From positions 62,001 through 126,000 of the forward strand of contig NZ_CALMAW010000053.1 of the NCBI RefSeq assembly GCF_937859915.1: a DNA stretch of 64,000 bases. Direction: 5' to 3'. Below are positions 55,278 through 64,000 of this stretch, in pieces (position 1 is the first letter of the stretch; each line of letters begins with the position of its first letter). Below the pieces are notes generated by a model. That model was given only the letters and a program-made list of their open reading frames with translations. It was not told the origin of the DNA and ran no database searches. The stretch is from an uncultured Sphingomonas sp. (GTDB lineage Bacteria; Pseudomonadota; Alphaproteobacteria; Sphingomonadales; Sphingomonadaceae). The position numbers were made by a program, and so were the translations under genes.

Positions 55278-56073
55278 TCTGCTCCGGCCGCTCGTCGATC
55301 AGCCAATGCGAGCCGCCTTCGACGATCTCGAACCGGTAGGGGCCGTCGACGAAGCGCGCGGTGGCGAGCGCCGCGGTGCGTCCCAGCGCCTGGTCTTCGT
55401 CGCCCCACGCGAACAGTGTCGGCACGATGATCTGCCCGACCAGCGAATTGTCCCCCATGGCCCGATACCAGTTGAGCGCGGCGGTCAGCGCACCGTCCTC
55501 GCGCAGCCGCCCGACGATCGCCTCGACCTGCGTCGGCGCGACCTTGCCGCGATAGGCGGCGCGCAACTGGGCCGCGTCGTCGGCGAGCAGATAGGTCTCG
55601 GCGATGCCGGGCGCGGCGCGGAACATCAACATATAGGCGGAGCGCGCCTGCTGGTCCGGATCGCTGCGGATCGCGGCCGCGAGCGCGGACGGGTGCGGCG
55701 TCGACAGGATCGTCAGCGTCTTAAGACGATCGGCATAGCCGCCCGCCACCGCCCAGCCGACTGCGCCGCCCCAATCGTGGCCGACCAGATGAAAACGGTG
55801 GACACCGAGTGCGTCCGCGACGGCGATAACGTCGGCGACGAGATGCGGCATCGTGTAAGCGGCGCGCTTGAGGGCGCGCGCGCCCGGCGAATAGCCCCGC
55901 TGGTCGAACGCGACGGCGCGGTAGCCATGGGCCGCGAAGCTTTCGAGGATCGGCAGCCAGGCGTCGGCGAATTGCGGGAAACCGTGCAGACAGAGTAGCA
56001 GCTCGCCATCGCGCGGTCCGCAGGCCAGCGCATCGAAATGCTGGCCGTTGGCCTCGATCACGATCCTGTCCAT
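55237..56073 (-). CDS. Alpha/beta hydrolase (epoxide hydrolase / haloalkane dehalogenase-like)
   Basis: LLLCLHGFPQFADAWLPILESFAAHGYRAVAFDQRGYSPGAR...FHLVGHDWGGAVGWAVAGGYADRLKTLTILSTPHP. Confidence 0.9.
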   Translation of the reverse strand: MDRIVIEANGQHFDALACGPRDGELLLCLHGFPQFADAWLPILESFAAHGYRAVAFDQRGYSPGARALKRAAYTMPHLVADVIAVADALGVHRFHLVGHDWGGAVGWAVAGGYADRLKTLTILSTPHPSALAAAIRSDPDQQARSAYMLMFRAAPGIAETYLLADDAAQLRAAYRGKVAPTQVEAIVGRLREDGALTAALNWYRAMGDNSLVGQIIVPTLFAWGDEDQALGRTAALATARFVDGPYRFEIVEGGSHWLIDERPEQIIALLAPHLQTPR

Positions 56074-56116
56074 CGGCGCCTCCTGACGCAAGCCTGTCCC
56101 CAGCCGTATCGCGCAG

Positions 56117-56198
56117 CGCGAAGCAGCGACGCAATCCAGCTCAACGCCTGTCGAGCCCGATGGCTTCCCCGGGACGAAATCCCGGGGTCGCAATGACG
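56117..56198. repeat. Degenerate interspersed palindromic element (family E-like)
   Basis: gcgaagcagcgacgcaatccag ... cccgggacgaaatcccggggtcgcaatgacg. Confidence 0.5.
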
Positions 56199-56224
56199 GG
56201 CGTGAGGGCCTGCCGCCGCTGTCC

Positions 56225-57010
56225 TCACGCGATCGTCGGTACGATCCCGCCCTCGGCGCGGATCGCCGCGCCATTGGTGACCGCGGCGAGCGGGCTGGCG
56301 AGGAAGGCGACGATCGCGCCGATCTCCTCGGGTTCGGTCAGCCGCCCGATCAACGACGACGGCCGCGCGGTCTGGACGAAGTTTTTGCCGAGCTCCTCGT
56401 CGGAGAGGCTCTTGTCCTTGGCGGTGCTGCGGATGAAGTCGACGATGCCGGCCGAGCGCGTCGGGCCCGGCAGCACCGAATTGACCGTCACGCCGGTGCC
56501 CCTGGTCTGCACCGCGAGCCCGCGCGCGATCGCCAGCTGCGCGGTCTTGGTGGTGCCGTAATGGACCATTTCCTCGGGGATCATCAGTGCGCTCTCGCTG
56601 GCGATGAAGATGATCCTGCCCCAATCCTTCGCCAGCATCTTGGGAAAATAATGCCGGCAGAGGCGCGCGCCGCTGACGACGTTGACCTCGAAGAGGTGAT
56701 GCCAGTCGGCATCGCTGATCTCGGTGAAGGGCTTGGCTTCGTAGATGCCGAGATTGTTGATCAGGATGTCGGCATCGGGGACCGCCGCGATCAGCGTCGC
56801 GGCGCCTTCGGCGGTACCGGGATCGGCGAGCACTGCACGCACCTTGCCCAGCTTGCCGATCCGCGCCGCGGCCTCGTCGAGCTTGTCCTGGCTGCGCCCG
56901 CAGATGATCGTCTCCGCCCCCTCCTGCGCAAGCCGCTCGGCGATGGCGAGGCCGATGCCGGCGGTCGATCCGGTGACGAGGGCGGTCTTGCCGCTGAGGT
57001 TGAGGTCCAT
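56225..57010 (-). CDS. SDR-family oxidoreductase
   Basis: LSGKTALVTGSTAGIGLAIAERLAQEGAETIICGRS...ILINNLGIYE...YGTTKTAQLAIARGLA. Confidence 0.92.
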   Translation of the reverse strand: MDLNLSGKTALVTGSTAGIGLAIAERLAQEGAETIICGRSQDKLDEAAARIGKLGKVRAVLADPGTAEGAATLIAAVPDADILINNLGIYEAKPFTEISDADWHHLFEVNVVSGARLCRHYFPKMLAKDWGRIIFIASESALMIPEEMVHYGTTKTAQLAIARGLAVQTRGTGVTVNSVLPGPTRSAGIVDFIRSTAKDKSLSDEELGKNFVQTARPSSLIGRLTEPEEIGAIVAFLASPLAAVTNGAAIRAEGGIVPTIA

Positions 57011-57070
57011 GCGCGCGAGGCTCCTTCGGTTGAGCGACGCAGGTAGGGACGCGGTGCGCCGTCCGAAAGG

Positions 57071-59382
57071 TCAGTGCGGGTAGGGTGTCATCGAAAAGGG
57101 GCGGTCTGCCGGAGCGGTCGCCCGCGTCTTGTCGGGCGTCGCCTGCATCGTGAAGCGCAGCTCGCCGCCCGCCATGATTTCGGCATGGGTGATATAGCCC
57201 CTGGTGAGCGGCGCGCCGTCGAGCAACACGCGCCCGACATAGGGGTGCGCGTCGCTCAGGCCGTCGGCGACGACGGTGAAGCGCTTGCCGTTGGGCAGGG
57301 CGAGCGTCGCACGATCGACGAACGGGCGGCCGATGACATATTGCAGGCTGCCCGGCGTCACCGGGTAGAAGCCGAGCCCGGTGAAGACGAGCCACGCCGA
57401 CATCTGCCCGAGATCGTCATTGCCCGCCAAGCCCTCGGGGGTCGGCTTGTACTGGCTGTCGACGATCTGCTTGAGCCGCTCCTCGGTCCGCCACGGCGCG
57501 CCGGCATAGCTGTAGAGATAGGCGACGCTGTGGCTGGGCTCGTTGCCGTGGATATATTGGCCGATCAGCCCGGCGATGTCTTCCGAGCCCGAATAGTCGA
57601 GCTTGGAGTCGTCATAATTGAACATCGCGTCGAGCTTGGCGACGGTCTTGGCGTCGCCGCCGAGCGCGGTGACGAGGCCGCCCTCGTCCTGCGGCATGAA
57701 CCAGCTGTACTGCCACGCATTGCCCTCGGTATAGTCCGAGCCATATTTGATCGAGACCGGGTCGAACGGCTCGCGGAACGCGCCCGTCGACAGCCGCGCG
57801 CGCACCCAGCCGGTCTTGACGTCGAAGCCGTTGCGCCAGTTCTGCGCGCGCTTCTCGAAGGTGGCGGCGATGTCGGCGCGGCCCATCTTCTTCGCCATCT
57901 GCGCGATGGTCCAGTCGTCATAGGCATATTCCACCGTCTTGGACGCCGCCTCGGGCTCCTTGTCGATCGGGACGTAGCCGAGCCGCTTGTAGTCGGCGAG
58001 GCCGCCATAGGGGCCGTAGTTGGCGCTCGCGACCATCGCGTCGAGCGCCTGCTTCGCGTCGAAGCCGCCGATCCCCTTGAGATAGGCGTCGGCGATGACG
58101 GGGACGGCGTGATAACCAATCATCGTCCAGGTCTCGCGGCCCTGATATTGCCAGACCGGCAGGATGCCGAACGGGCTCTCCTGCTGGCTGGCGACGAGCG
58201 AGCGGACGACGTCGGTCGTTGTGGCGGGCGGCTGGAGGATGGTGAGCAGCGGATGCTCGGCGCGGAACGTGTCCCACAACGAGAAGGTCGAGCGGAAGGT
58301 GAAGCCGGTCGCGCTGTGGACCGCATTGTCGGGCCCGCGATAGCGGCCATCGACGTCGCTCGCGACCGATGGCGCGAGTAAGGCGTGGTAGAGCGCGGTG
58401 GCGAGGTTCGCCTTCATCGGCGCCGGCGCTTGCAGATCGAGCGCGCCCAGCGCGGTTTCCCACGCGGCCCTGGTCTCGACGCGGATCGCGTCGAAATCGC
58501 CGGGCTCGGCATCGAGATTGGCGATCGCGCCCGCCTCGTCGACCGAGGAGAGCGCGACCTTGACCTCGAGCGGGTGCGCAAGGTGGCCGAAATCGAAGCG
58601 CGCGACCAGCGCGCGCCCCGTCTTCTCGGCGAGCGCATCGCTGCCGCGGCCGGGGCCCTGAAGCCCTTGTAGGCGATGTTGGTCTCGGTGTCGGCGAAGG
58701 CGTGGTCGGTGAGCGGCGCCGAGAAGCGCATCGCGAAGCAGAGGATGCGGTCGGGCGCCCAGCCGCGCGTCTGCCGGCAGCCGGTGACGGTGCCGTCGGG
58801 GCGCAGCCGGATCGACGACCACAGCGTCTTGCCCGGATAATTGTAGAGCGAGGTACGCAGGTCGAGCACGAGATGCGCGGCCTTGCCGGCGGCGAAGGTG
58901 TAGCGATGCGCGCCGACGCGGGTGACGGCGGTAAGTTCGGCGCGGACGTGCGCGTCGGTCAGCGTCACCGCATAATAGCCCGGATGCGCGACCTCGCTCC
59001 TGTGGTCGAAGCGCGAGCGGTAGCCGGAGCCCGGCTTCTGCGGGTCGCCGGGTTCGAGCGGCACCGCGTCGCCCGACACGGGCATGACGAGAAAGTCGCC
59101 GAGGTCGCTGTGCCCCGCACCCGAGAAATGCGTGTGCGAGAAGCCCTGGATCGTCGGGTCGCCATATTGGTAGCCCGCGGCATGCGCGTAACAGCTGCGG
59201 ATCACGCAGCCGGTGTCGGTATCCGGCGACAGCTGAACCATCCCGAACGGCGCCGTCGCACCCGGATAGGTGTGGCCGCCGCCGCCGGTGCCGATCATCG
59301 GATCGACCGCGTCATAGGTGGTGCCCGCAACGGCGGGGGCGGCACAGAGCAGGGCGGCGGCGAGCGCGAGGCGGGAGATCAT
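57071..59382 (-). pseudogene. GH92-family alpha-mannosidase-like; apparent 1-nt frameshift near 58660-58670
   Basis: Upstream frame YDAVDPMIGTGGGGHTYPGATAPFGMVQLSPDT...TETNIAYKGFR; downstream frame GPGRGSDALAEKTGRALVARFDFG...DTFRAEHPLLTILQP...GNDDLGQMSAWLVFTGLGFYPVTPGSLQYVIGRPF. Confidence 0.85.
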
Positions 59383-59437
59383 GCGCGCACTTAAAGCAGG
59401 GCGACGCGTCGGACGGAAGCGGGGATTGGCGGCGCGC

Positions 59438-60082
59438 CTACTCCACCCGTTTCGCCGCGATGATCCGGATCGGGTCGGCGATCATTGATCCCTTCATCAC
59501 GCCCGCGCCGGCGGTGGCCGAGGTCGCGGCGTCCATGATGTGGCGGACGACGTCCATTCCCTCGACGACATGGCCGAATGCCGCGAAGCCCTGGTTGTCG
59601 CCGGGCGCTTTGAGATCGGCGTCCATCGTCGGTTCGTCGCCGACCAGGATGAAGAAATCGCCCGACGCGGTGCCCGGCGCGTTGCGCGCCATAGCGATCG
59701 TGCCGTCGACATTGTGGACGCCGGTCGTGCTGCTCGGCTCATGCTTGATCGGTGGCAGCGTGCGCTTGGGATCGTTGCGCGTGCCGCCCTGGATGAAGCC
59801 GATCGTCGGCGTAACCTTGACCGAGCGATAGAAGCTCACCCCGTCGAGCTTCTTCTGATCGACATAGCGCAGGAAGTTGGCGGTGGTGATCGGCGCACGC
59901 TGCTTTTCGAGCGCGAGCACGATCGGGCCCTCGCTGGTCTGCAGGCGGACCTTGACCAGCGCAAATTGCGGGGCCGCGGGGGCGGTAGGCGCAGCCGCCG
60001 GCGGTATGGGGGGCTGCGCGACGGCCGGTGCGGCGGCGAGGCAGAGCAGGGCGGTGGCGGTGAGTCTGGCGATCATGGGCAC
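59438..60082 (-). CDS. Peptidyl-prolyl cis-trans isomerase, cyclophilin type, exported
   Basis: Signal-like N-terminus; ANFLRYVDQKKLDGVSFYRSVK...GFIQGG...GTIAMARNAPGTASGDFFI...FAAFGHVVEGMDVV. Confidence 0.9.
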   Translation of the reverse strand: MPMIARLTATALLCLAAAPAVAQPPIPPAAAPTAPAAPQFALVKVRLQTSEGPIVLALEKQRAPITTANFLRYVDQKKLDGVSFYRSVKVTPTIGFIQGGTRNDPKRTLPPIKHEPSSTTGVHNVDGTIAMARNAPGTASGDFFILVGDEPTMDADLKAPGDNQGFAAFGHVVEGMDVVRHIMDAATSATAGAGVMKGSMIADPIRIIAAKRVE

Positions 60083-60140
60083 AGTCTAGGGCGAAGCGCG
60101 CGAAAGCGGAATTGCCATCGTGCGCGGTGCTTTGGCCTTT

Positions 60141-60174
60141 CCGTCATTCCTGCAGATCACGTCCGGAATGACGG
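60141..60174. repeat. Short palindrome related to family B
   Basis: ccgtcattcctgcagatcacgtccggaatgacgg. Confidence 0.55.
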
Positions 60175-60201
60175 GGAAGAGAGCGATACAGTGGCCGGCC
60201 C

Positions 60202-61056
60202 TTATGGTGCCGCACGCCGCGCCGCCTCGATATAGAGCGTGCGCAACCGCGTCGCGACCGGCCCCGGCGTGCCATCGCCGATCGATCGGCCGTCGATCGC
60301 GACGACGGGGAGGATCAGCGAACCCGCCGCCGAATTGAACGCCTCGCGGGCGGACAGTGCCTCATCGAGCGAGAAGGGTCGCCAGTCGATCGTCAGCCCG
60401 AGATCCTCGACCAACGCGGCAAGCGCGGCGCCGGTGCAGCCCGGCAGCGTCTCGTGCGATGGGGCGCGGGTCACCAGCGTACCGTCCTGCGTCACGATCC
60501 AGGCGGTCGACGACGCGCCTTCGGTGACCAAGCCGTCGGCGATCAGCCAGGCGTCGTCCGCGCCGGCGCGCGCGGCCTCCTGCTTGGCGAGCACCTGGGT
60601 CAGCAGCATCACGCTCTTGATGTCGCGGCGGCCCCAGCGGATGTCGGGGACGGTCGCGACGCGGATCCCGGTGCTGGCGGCGGGCGCGTCGACCAGCGCC
60701 TTGGCCTGCGTGAACATCACCAGCGTCGGCGCGAGATCGGCGGCGGGGAGGAAGTCGCGGTCGGCGGCGCCGCGCGTCGCCTGGAGATAGACCAGCCCCT
60801 CGTGGAGACCGTTGCGCACGATCAGTTCGGCCTCGATCGCAGCGATCCGGTCGGGCGTCTCGCGCAGCGCCATGCCGGTCTCGCGCGCCGAGCGCTCGAG
60901 CCGCGCCATGTGGCGCGGCGTGTCGACCAGCCGGCCGTCGATCACCGCGGTGACCTCGTAGATGCCGTCGGCGAACAGGAAGCCGCGGTCGAGAATCGAG
61001 ACGCTTGCCTCTTCCAGCGGGACGAAGCGATCGTTGACGTAGGCGATGCGGGTCAT
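60202..61056 (-). CDS. Class IV aminotransferase (D-amino acid aminotransferase-like)
   Basis: AYVNDRFVPLEEASVSILDRGFLFADGIYEVTAVIDGRL...DIKSVMLLTQVLAKQEAARAGADDAWLIADGLVTEGASSTAWIV. Confidence 0.9.
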   Translation of the reverse strand: MTRIAYVNDRFVPLEEASVSILDRGFLFADGIYEVTAVIDGRLVDTPRHMARLERSARETGMALRETPDRIAAIEAELIVRNGLHEGLVYLQATRGAADRDFLPAADLAPTLVMFTQAKALVDAPAASTGIRVATVPDIRWGRRDIKSVMLLTQVLAKQEAARAGADDAWLIADGLVTEGASSTAWIVTQDGTLVTRAPSHETLPGCTGAALAALVEDLGLTIDWRPFSLDEALSAREAFNSAAGSLILPVVAIDGRSIGDGTPGPVATRLRTLYIEAARRAAP

Positions 61057-61203
61057 GTCCGCGGCTTTGCCAGAGCGCGGCGGTCTGGCCAAGCCAGCAG
61101 CGTGCTCCCGCCTAGGCGGCAGCCCAGACGAAGCAGGCGCGACGTCCGGGGTGCTAGGGCGGATCGACACTCAGCGGCGGCCGGTTCGCTGCGACCAACG
61201 AAA

Positions 61204-61291
61204 CGTCATGCTGAACGTGTTTCAGCATCCCCTTTGCTGCGATCATGACGGCTGGGGTGCGCGGGATGCCGAAACGCGTTCAGCATGACGG
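61204..61291. repeat. Interspersed palindromic element, family D copy 2
   Basis: cgtcatgctgaacgtgtttcagcatcccc ... gcgggatgccgaaacgcgttcagcatgacgg. Confidence 0.85.
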
Positions 61292-61370
61292 ATAAAAGCG
61301 ACGGCTATCGTTCGACAAAATCGAATGTCGATCCGCGCTCGGCCCCCGCCCGCGCGGGAGCACAGCGACC

Positions 61371-62342
61371 TCAGTGCCCGACGAACCCGCGTGTCGGCTC
61401 GGCCGCGCCGGCCGCGCTGCCCGAGACCGCGGACTGCATCGCCTGTACCGCGCGCGCGTCGGCGCCGCCCTGCGTCCACGCCAGCGTGATCGACATGCGC
61501 CGGTTGCGCGGATCGTAGATGTCGGCGGGCATATAGGGCTCGCGATCCGCGACACCCTCGATGCGGACAAAGCGGTCGGCGGTGACCCCGCCATCGGCGA
61601 GGCGCTTGCGCGTCGCCTCCGCGCGCGCCGACGACAAGGTCCAATTGTTGACGCTGCGACCGGCGGCGTAGGGCAGGCTGTCGGTATGGCCGCGCACGAT
61701 GACGCCGTTGGGGACGCTGCCGATCGTGCTCGCGACATCGCCGATCAGCTGCGCGGCGCGCGGGGTGAGCGCATCCGCGCCGAGCGCGAACATCGAGAAG
61801 TCGGCGCCGTCGACGATGTCGATGCGCAGGCCCTCCGGCGTTTCGGTGAAGCGGACGTGGGGTGCCAGGCCGTTGGTCGCCTTGTTGGCGCTCAACCGTT
61901 GCTGGAGCTTCTGCTGGAGCTGCTGGAAGCGGACGCGGTCGCGCGACCGAAGCGTGCCGGCGCCTTCCTTCTGGCCGCCCGAGGCGTCCTTGGGGATGGT
62001 CATGCTCTTCGAGCCGGTCTGCGCCGCCTTGTGCGGATAATGATCCTTGGCGACGATGCTGTCGCCGCCGAGCGGGCCGTTGGCGCCCGCCGACTTCTCG
62101 CGCATCTGCACCAGCGTCGGCGAGAAATAGTCAGCGATGCCCTTGCGCTGCTTCTCGGTGGTAGCGCCGAGAATCCAGAGCAGCAGGAAGAACGCCATCA
62201 TCGCGGTCACGAAGTCGGCATAGGCGACCTTCCAGGCGCCGCCGTGATGGCCGCCATGGCCGCCGTCGACGATCTTCTTGACGATGATGATCGGGCGGAC
62301 TTCGGGCTCGTTGCGCCCGCGCTTGGGGGCGGCCGTCGCCAT
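61371..62342 (-). CDS. motB: Flagellar motor protein MotB
   Basis: WKVAYADFVTAMMAFFLLLWIL; OmpA domain GVIVRGHTDSLPYAAGRSVNNWTLSSARAEATRKRL. Confidence 0.93.
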   Translation of the reverse strand: MATAAPKRGRNEPEVRPIIIVKKIVDGGHGGHHGGAWKVAYADFVTAMMAFFLLLWILGATTEKQRKGIADYFSPTLVQMREKSAGANGPLGGDSIVAKDHYPHKAAQTGSKSMTIPKDASGGQKEGAGTLRSRDRVRFQQLQQKLQQRLSANKATNGLAPHVRFTETPEGLRIDIVDGADFSMFALGADALTPRAAQLIGDVASTIGSVPNGVIVRGHTDSLPYAAGRSVNNWTLSSARAEATRKRLADGGVTADRFVRIEGVADREPYMPADIYDPRNRRMSITLAWTQGGADARAVQAMQSAVSGSAAGAAEPTRGFVGH

Positions 62343-62346
62343 GGGC

Positions 62347-63210
62347 TCAGCGTCCGCGCATGCCGTCGAACACGTCGGCGAAGGCCGGCTGGTTCGAATG
62401 GCTGATCGACGAGCGGGCGGCCTCGATCACCAGCGGCAGCGGATGGCCGTGCAGCGAGGCGACGATGATCTGCTTGACGACATGGTATATCGCCGCGTCG
62501 CTCTCGACGACCTGCTTGCAGCGCGACGCGAAGGGGCCGACGATGCCATAGGCGAGCAGCACGCCCATGAAGGTGCCGACCAGCGCCGAGCCGATCATCG
62601 CGCCGAGGATCGCGGGCGGCTTGTCGATCGAGCCCATCGTCTTGACCACGCCGAGCACGGCGGCGACGATGCCGAGCGCGGGCAGCGCGTCTGCCAGGTT
62701 CTGCAGCATGTCGGCGGGACGGATGTCGTCGTGATGGTGGGTCTTCAGACCATTGTCCATCACCTCCTCGACCGCATGCGGATCGAGCGTGCCCGATGAC
62801 ACCACGACCAGGCGCAGCGTGTCGCACATCAGGTGGACGAGCGTCGAATCCTTGAGCAGCTTGGGATAGTTGGCGAACACCGTCGACGACTTCGGGTCCT
62901 CGATATGCGGCTCGACCGCGACCGGGCCGTCGGTGCGCAGCATCTTCATCAGCGTCGAGACGAGAAAGATCGCGTCGAGAAAGTCCTGCTTCTTGTATTT
63001 GGGGCCCTTGAAGATCTTGCCGAGGCCGCCGCCAAACTGCTTGAGCTCTTTCATCGAGTTGCCGGCAATCGTGGCACCGAGCGCGGCACCGCCGATGATG
63101 ATCATCTCGTGCGGGATCGATTCCATGACGGGGCCGAGCTGGCCGCCGGTGAACGCAAAGCCGCCGAACACCATGACGAGGAGCACGATCAGGCCGATCG
63201 CTGCGAACAT
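62347..63210 (-). CDS. motA: Flagellar motor stator protein MotA
   Basis: MFAAIGLIVLLVMVFGGFAFTGGQLGPVMESIPHEMIIIGGAALGATIAGN...LGIVAAVLGVVKTMGSIDKPPAILGAMIGSALVGTFMGVLLAYGIVGPFA. Confidence 0.95.
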   Translation of the reverse strand: MFAAIGLIVLLVMVFGGFAFTGGQLGPVMESIPHEMIIIGGAALGATIAGNSMKELKQFGGGLGKIFKGPKYKKQDFLDAIFLVSTLMKMLRTDGPVAVEPHIEDPKSSTVFANYPKLLKDSTLVHLMCDTLRLVVVSSGTLDPHAVEEVMDNGLKTHHHDDIRPADMLQNLADALPALGIVAAVLGVVKTMGSIDKPPAILGAMIGSALVGTFMGVLLAYGIVGPFASRCKQVVESDAAIYHVVKQIIVASLHGHPLPLVIEAARSSISHSNQPAFADVFDGMRGR

Positions 63211-63339
63211 AAACGAACAACCCCCGTCTTGAAGCTTGGCGAGCCGGACAGGATCGGTCCTGGCTTCTGGTGACGGTGATAGCCGCCAAACTGGAAACGA
63301 GGTGTTAAGCTAACCGCGCTTTAACCTCGATTTCGACCT

Positions 63340-64000
63340 TCAGCTGATCTTGTCGAACAACGAGAGCTTGCCGATCGTGGCAAGCACCGACTGGGCTGCA
63401 CTCAAGGTCGTCATCTTGCTCGACAATTCCGCAGCGGCCGCCGTCAGATCGGTGCTTTCGAAGCCCGATCGCTCGTCGCTGAGATTGGTCGCCGAGGTGG
63501 CGAGCGTATCGGCGGCGTTGTTGAGCCGCGTCTCGCGCACGCCGATGTCGGACTGCGCGTCGGAGATGTGCGTGGCGGCCGAATCGAGCGAGTCCAGCGA
63601 GGTGCTGATCGCCGCGGATTGCGCGGTCGCATCGGGATTGTTGAGCGCGGCGATCGCTGCGTTCATGATGTCGGCGAGGCTGCTGGTCGATCCGTCCTTG
63701 AGCGTGACCGAGCCGAACACGTCGTCATAGCTGTCGCCCGCGGCAACGGTCGTGCCCTTGCCGATCGGGATCTGCGTCGCGGCCACGCCGCGGGCATAAA
63801 GCGGATTCCCGCTCGCGTCCGTGGCGTTGGCGGCGGTCGCGAGATCGTCCGCTATGCCCTGCAATTCGGTTACCGCCGCGGTGCGGTCGGTCGCGCTCAT
63901 CGTGCCGTTGGCGGACTGGAGCATCAGCTCCTTGGCGCGGTTGAGCGAGGTGGTGACACCGCTCAGGCTGGTGTCGACAAGCGACGCTGTGCCCTGCGCG
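63340..64000 (-). CDS. flgL: Flagellin-like / flagellar hook-associated protein FlgL, C-terminal part (open at window edge)
   Basis: NRAKELMLQSANGTMSATDRTAAVTELQGIADDLATAANATDASGNPLY...C-terminal helical flagellin-like domain; downstream of motA. Confidence 0.75.
   Translation of the reverse strand, partial: AQGTASLVDTSLSGVTTSLNRAKELMLQSANGTMSATDRTAAVTELQGIADDLATAANATDASGNPLYARGVAATQIPIGKGTTVAAGDSYDDVFGSVTLKDGSTSSLADIMNAAIAALNNPDATAQSAAISTSLDSLDSAATHISDAQSDIGVRETRLNNAADTLATSATNLSDERSGFESTDLTAAAAELSSKMTTLSAAQSVLATIGKLSLFDKIS

Overview
High-GC alphaproteobacterial chromosomal window, sphingomonad-like judging by gene content and interspersed palindromic repeats. Main modules: (i) glycosyltransferases, a PlcP-like phosphoesterase, PmtA-like methyltransferase, class III aminotransferase and Psd, i.e. 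a membrane-lipid neighbourhood (~0.4-12.3 kb), interrupted by a FecI/FecR/STN-TonB receptor cassette (2.1-5.9 kb); (ii) a tightly overlapping catabolic operon (13.4-24.7 kb) with a GbcA-like Rieske oxygenase, a Cys/Met-type PLP lyase, two amino-acid-oxidase-like flavoproteins, SoxBDAG sarcosine oxidase and an MFS transporter; (iii) a gene-sparse accessory stretch ending at tRNA-Leu(CAG) (27-32.5 kb); (iv) core metabolism (uppP, gltBD, fhs, glpFKD, class I aldolase, msrBA); (v) a ZorA/ZorB-like stator pair plus a short ZorC-like (EH_signature-type) ORF, which looks like a truncated Zorya-type anti-phage locus (52.5-55.3 kb); (vi) a GH92 mannosidase and flagellar motAB/flgL at the end. At least five otherwise intact genes carry apparent single frameshifts. 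One repeat element lies in frame inside soxA. All identifications are from reading translations; no database search was run.
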